Assembly (NCBI GenBank): GCA_023134675.1
Contig: JAGLUQ010000059.1
Coordinates: forward strand, 1-6,511
From: Candidatus Aenigmatarchaeota archaeon
GTDB taxonomy: Archaea; EX4484-52; GLR71
Direction of reading: 5' to 3'
Length of the DNA: 6,511 bases
A program made the translations under genes and the position numbers. Below the pieces are notes generated by a model. The model saw only the letters and a list, made by a program, of their open reading frames with translations, was not told the DNA's origin and made no database searches. This document shows, piece after piece, positions 4,546 through 6,511 of the stretch (position 1 is the first letter of the stretch; every line of letters begins with the position of its first letter).

Positions 4546-4924
4546 GTATTGAAGTAGTAAAATACTCCTGTACCTCTTTCGGGTCTATCCACTTCAGCTC
4601 TTCAAATCCTTTGTTTTCTGTCTCTTCAGTCTCGCTTTCCGTGCAGAAATAGATCGATATTATCTTCCTGTTTTCAGGGTAGGTCTTGGCGTGGACAATC
4701 TGTTTTATATCTACATCAAGGCCTGTCTTGTCTTTTACTGTATTTTTTAGAGACTCTTCAAGATCCTCGTCTTTTGCCTTTCCGCCGATAAAGGTCCAGC
4801 TAAGTTGTTCTATATTCGGGTCGTCTTTTCTCAGGCCTATAAGTATCTTTTTAGTCTTTGTATTGTAGACTATGGCCTGCAGGGTGACAAGGAACTGGCC
4901 GTCTGAGAGATTTTCAAGACTCAT
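4508..4924 (-). CDS. Nudix-fold protein with a degenerate catalytic box
   Basis: The product (138 residues from the ATG at 4924) has the Nudix layout: a strand segment FLVTLQAIVYN, then LSWTFIGGK, the Nudix helix region 47-69, and a late FEELKWIDPKEV segment common in MutT-like proteins. The canonical box G-x5-E-x7-R-E-U-x-E-E-x-G-U is badly altered. The R-E-U-x-E-E portion reads Asn-Thr-Val-Lys-Asp-Lys (61-66), and the loop after GG is one residue short. The metal-binding glutamates are therefore missing, and hydrolysis of a nucleoside diphosphate derivative is doubtful; a ligand-sensing or relic role is possible. The frame is open to an ATG at 5005, which would add a hydrophobic 27-residue extension, but TTTTTAAG (plus 4946-4953) sits about 26 bases before 4924, favouring a leaderless start there. 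Its 3' end is the source of the Nudix-tail repeats. Confidence 0.82.
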   Translation of the reverse strand: MSLENLSDGQFLVTLQAIVYNTKTKKILIGLRKDDPNIEQLSWTFIGGKAKDEDLEESLKNTVKDKTGLDVDIKQIVHAKTYPENRKIISIYFCTESETEETENKGFEELKWIDPKEVQEYFTTSIHPKVLDFLEKLG

Positions 4925-5041
4925 GTATTTATTTGGATATCTAATCTTAAAAACATATGGGATGAAATATATCAATGCCAAAGAGATAAATAAGTTTTCA
5001 GGCATATATTTCCATAGATTTTTCTTTCAAAAGGTGTTGAG
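4925..5041. promoter_or_regulatory. divergent promoter region, Nudix gene (-) and moxR (+)
   Basis: On the minus strand TTTTTAAG (plus 4946-4953) lies about 26 bases before the Nudix ATG at 4924. For moxR, TATA-like CATATATTTCC (5003-5013) lies upstream of a Shine-Dalgarno site AAGGTG (5031-5036), five bases before the ATG at 5042. No clear operator palindrome is seen. This region also marks the return from AT-rich cargo to the more GC-balanced core genes. Confidence 0.5.
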
Positions 5042-6031
5042 ATGCAGGACAAGGATATAAAGGAACTGAACAGGAAAGCGCAGGACTGTGCCAAGGACAT
5101 AGACATGTTGGTGTCTGAGATGAAGAAAGTCATTGTCGGGCAGTCCGGTGTTGTTGACAGGATAATGATATCGCTTATCGCTGACGGGCATATACTTCTT
5201 GAAGGGCTTCCAGGTCTTGCGAAGACTCTTATGATAAAGACACTTTCAGATACAGTTGATGCCAGTTTCAGGAGGATACAGTTCACGCCTGATCTTCTGC
5301 CTGCTGATATTGTGGGCACCAAGATCTACAACCAGAACAGCGGTACATTCTCCACGAAGAAAGGTCCTATATTTGCTAATTTTATACTGGCTGATGAGAT
5401 AAACAGGGCACCTCCCAAGGTGCAGTCTGCTCTTCTTGAAGCTATGCAGGAAAGGCAGGTGACTATTTCCGGTGAGACATATCCTCTTATGAAGCCTTTC
5501 TTAGTCCTTGCCACCCAGAACCCGCTTGAGACACAGGGTACTTATTCTCTTCCTGAGGCGCAGGTTGACAGGTTTATGTTCAAGGTGACTGTGGACTATC
5601 CTGATGAGAAGCAGGAGAAAGAGATTATCGCAAGGATGACTGGCGCTTCCGTGCCTGAAGCTAAGACTGTCATAAAGTCTTCCAAAATACTTGATATGCA
5701 GAAGCTGTGCCATAAGATATATCTGGATGATAAGGTGAGCGACTTTATAGTAGATATTGTCTTTGCTACCAGGAATCCTGAGAAATACGGGCTTGATATC
5801 GGAAACCTTATTGAATATGGCGCTTCTCCGAGAGCTTCTATCTGGCTGACGCTTGGCGCGAAGGCGCATGCGCTTCTTCAGGGAAGAGGCTATGTGATAC
5901 CTGAGGATGTGAAAGAGATAGCTTCTGACGTGCTGAGGCACAGGATAATATTGACATATGAGGCGGAGGCTGAAGGAGTTTCTGTCGATAGCCTGATTGA
6001 CAGGATACTTGCTACTGTCAAGGTGCCTTGA
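5042..6031 (+). CDS. MoxR-family AAA+ ATPase
   Basis: MoxR ATPases are cytoplasmic hexameric chaperone-like AAA+ proteins, usually encoded beside DUF58 and VWA-domain proteins whose assembly or activation they assist. Landmarks: Walker A GLPGLAKT (55-62, Lys61, Thr62), Walker B FILADEINRA (114-123, Asp118-Glu119), sensor 1 ATQNP (157-161), the arginine region EAQVDRF (Arg177), and sensor 2 GASPRA (260-265, Arg264). The length of 329 is usual for the family. The start is supported by AAGGTG five bases upstream. The downstream DUF58 gene begins 56 bases after the stop on the same strand, the classic pair order, so the two are probably co-transcribed. All ATPase residues are intact and codon use resembles rtcB, which marks it as a core gene outside the accessory array. 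Confidence 0.96.
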   Translation: MQDKDIKELNRKAQDCAKDIDMLVSEMKKVIVGQSGVVDRIMISLIADGHILLEGLPGLAKTLMIKTLSDTVDASFRRIQFTPDLLPADIVGTKIYNQNSGTFSTKKGPIFANFILADEINRAPPKVQSALLEAMQERQVTISGETYPLMKPFLVLATQNPLETQGTYSLPEAQVDRFMFKVTVDYPDEKQEKEIIARMTGASVPEAKTVIKSSKILDMQKLCHKIYLDDKVSDFIVDIVFATRNPEKYGLDIGNLIEYGASPRASIWLTLGAKAHALLQGRGYVIPEDVKEIASDVLRHRIILTYEAEAEGVSVDSLIDRILATVKVP

Positions 6032-6087
6032 TTATGGTTTTTTTGATGGCATCTATGTTATGATTCTAGTATCTATCTGGTGTATTT

Positions 6088-6511
6088 ATGGATATGAACA
6101 ATGAAACTGAAGACCGGCAGGCAAAGGATATTCTTAAGGCTGTCAGAAACATTGAGCTTAAATGCCTGAAGCTTTCGGACAGCAGGATGCATGGCTCTTA
6201 CCTTTCAGTCTTTAAGGGGCGAGGCCTTGAGTTTACAGAGATACGGGAATACATGTCCGGGGACGATGTCAGGGCGATTGATTGGAATGTTACTGCCAGG
6301 ATGGGATATCCTCATATAAAGGAGTTTGTCGAGGAGAGGGACATCTGCGTCTATCTTCTGGTCGATGTTTCCGGTTCATTTGATTTCGGTACACAGAAAG
6401 CTATTAAGAGAGAGGTGGCTGCCGAGCTTTGTGCATCTGTCGCATACAGCGCGCTTAAGAACAATGATCTTGTGGGTATGGTGCTATTCTCTGACAGGGT
6501 CGAGAAGTTCA
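6088..6511 (+). CDS. DUF58-family protein, 3'-truncated by the window edge
   Basis: The frame is open from the ATG at 6088 to the end of the window (141 codons seen). The DUF58 signature is clear: GRGLEFTEIREYMSGDD followed by VRAIDWNVTAR, then HIKEFVEERD. A VWA-like strand VYLLVDVSGSF follows, whose D-x-S-G-S resembles a MIDAS metal site. DUF58 proteins are partners of MoxR ATPases. A weak GGTG at 6079-6082 precedes the ATG by five bases; a second ATG at 6094 is also possible. The N-terminus has no signal peptide and no membrane anchor in the visible part. The rest of the operon, often VWA and transmembrane proteins, would lie to the right. Confidence 0.93.
   Translation, partial: MDMNNETEDRQAKDILKAVRNIELKCLKLSDSRMHGSYLSVFKGRGLEFTEIREYMSGDDVRAIDWNVTARMGYPHIKEFVEERDICVYLLVDVSGSFDFGTQKAIKREVAAELCASVAYSALKNNDLVGMVLFSDRVEKF

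Noticed and set aside
4925..5005. Hydrophobic 27-residue N-terminal extension of the Nudix protein, possibly a membrane anchor
   Set aside because: A TATA-like box at the right distance supports the internal ATG at 4924, and the extension would occupy the divergent promoter region.
4395..5060. Several plus-strand open frames opposite the Nudix gene
   Set aside because: They are shadows of the Nudix reading frame and its promoter, and carry no motifs.
5501..5941. Minus-strand open frame of 146 codons opposite moxR
   Set aside because: It is antisense to an intact AAA+ gene, lacks recognisable motifs, and is explained by the codon bias of the real gene.

Overview
This window most likely comes from an archaeon, possibly an uncultured DPANN-type lineage, though that placement is only a guess. 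The evidence is an archaeal-type RtcB RNA ligase, a TrmB-type winged-helix regulator, TATA boxes about 26 bases ahead of apparently leaderless starts, GAGGTGAT Shine-Dalgarno sites ahead of other genes, and T-run terminators.

Layout, left to right. The window opens inside rtcB (5' end missing, about 58 codons short) and closes inside a DUF58 gene that follows a MoxR-family AAA+ ATPase gene. Between rtcB and an opposing Nudix-fold gene lies about 3.2 kb of AT-rich accessory DNA. It holds an unrecognised 91-residue protein, an ITPA/HAM1-type nucleotide-sanitising pyrophosphatase, a frameshifted TrmB-type HTH gene on the minus strand, a GXGXG beta-helix protein built from 57-bp repeats, and an unrecognised helical protein of about 185 residues. 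The Nudix gene (minus strand) and moxR (plus strand) then diverge from a shared promoter region, with moxR-DUF58 as a probable operon.

The main discovery concerns how the accessory DNA is organised. The last 38 bases of rtcB (including its stop) recur twice downstream, at 1719-1756 and 3696-3733. Each copy is directly preceded by a 39-bp copy of the 3' end of the minus-strand Nudix gene, at 1674-1712 and 3651-3689. The region therefore reads as three consecutive units, each running rtcB-tail / cargo / Nudix-tail. The cargo of each unit is different, and the last Nudix tail belongs to the intact gene. This looks like a cassette array built in the convergent rtcB/Nudix intergenic spot, in which the fused Nudix-tail/rtcB-tail junction serves as the repeated boundary. 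No recombinase is visible here, so the mechanism (circle insertion, site-specific recombination or allele-mediated homologous recombination) is open.

How the genes relate: RtcB repairs or splices RNA, while the ITPA-like enzyme and the Nudix protein belong to families that clean nucleotide pools (the Nudix catalytic box is degenerate). MoxR and DUF58 form a chaperone/VWA-type pair. The cargo genes look like independent passengers with their own promoters and terminators rather than one pathway.
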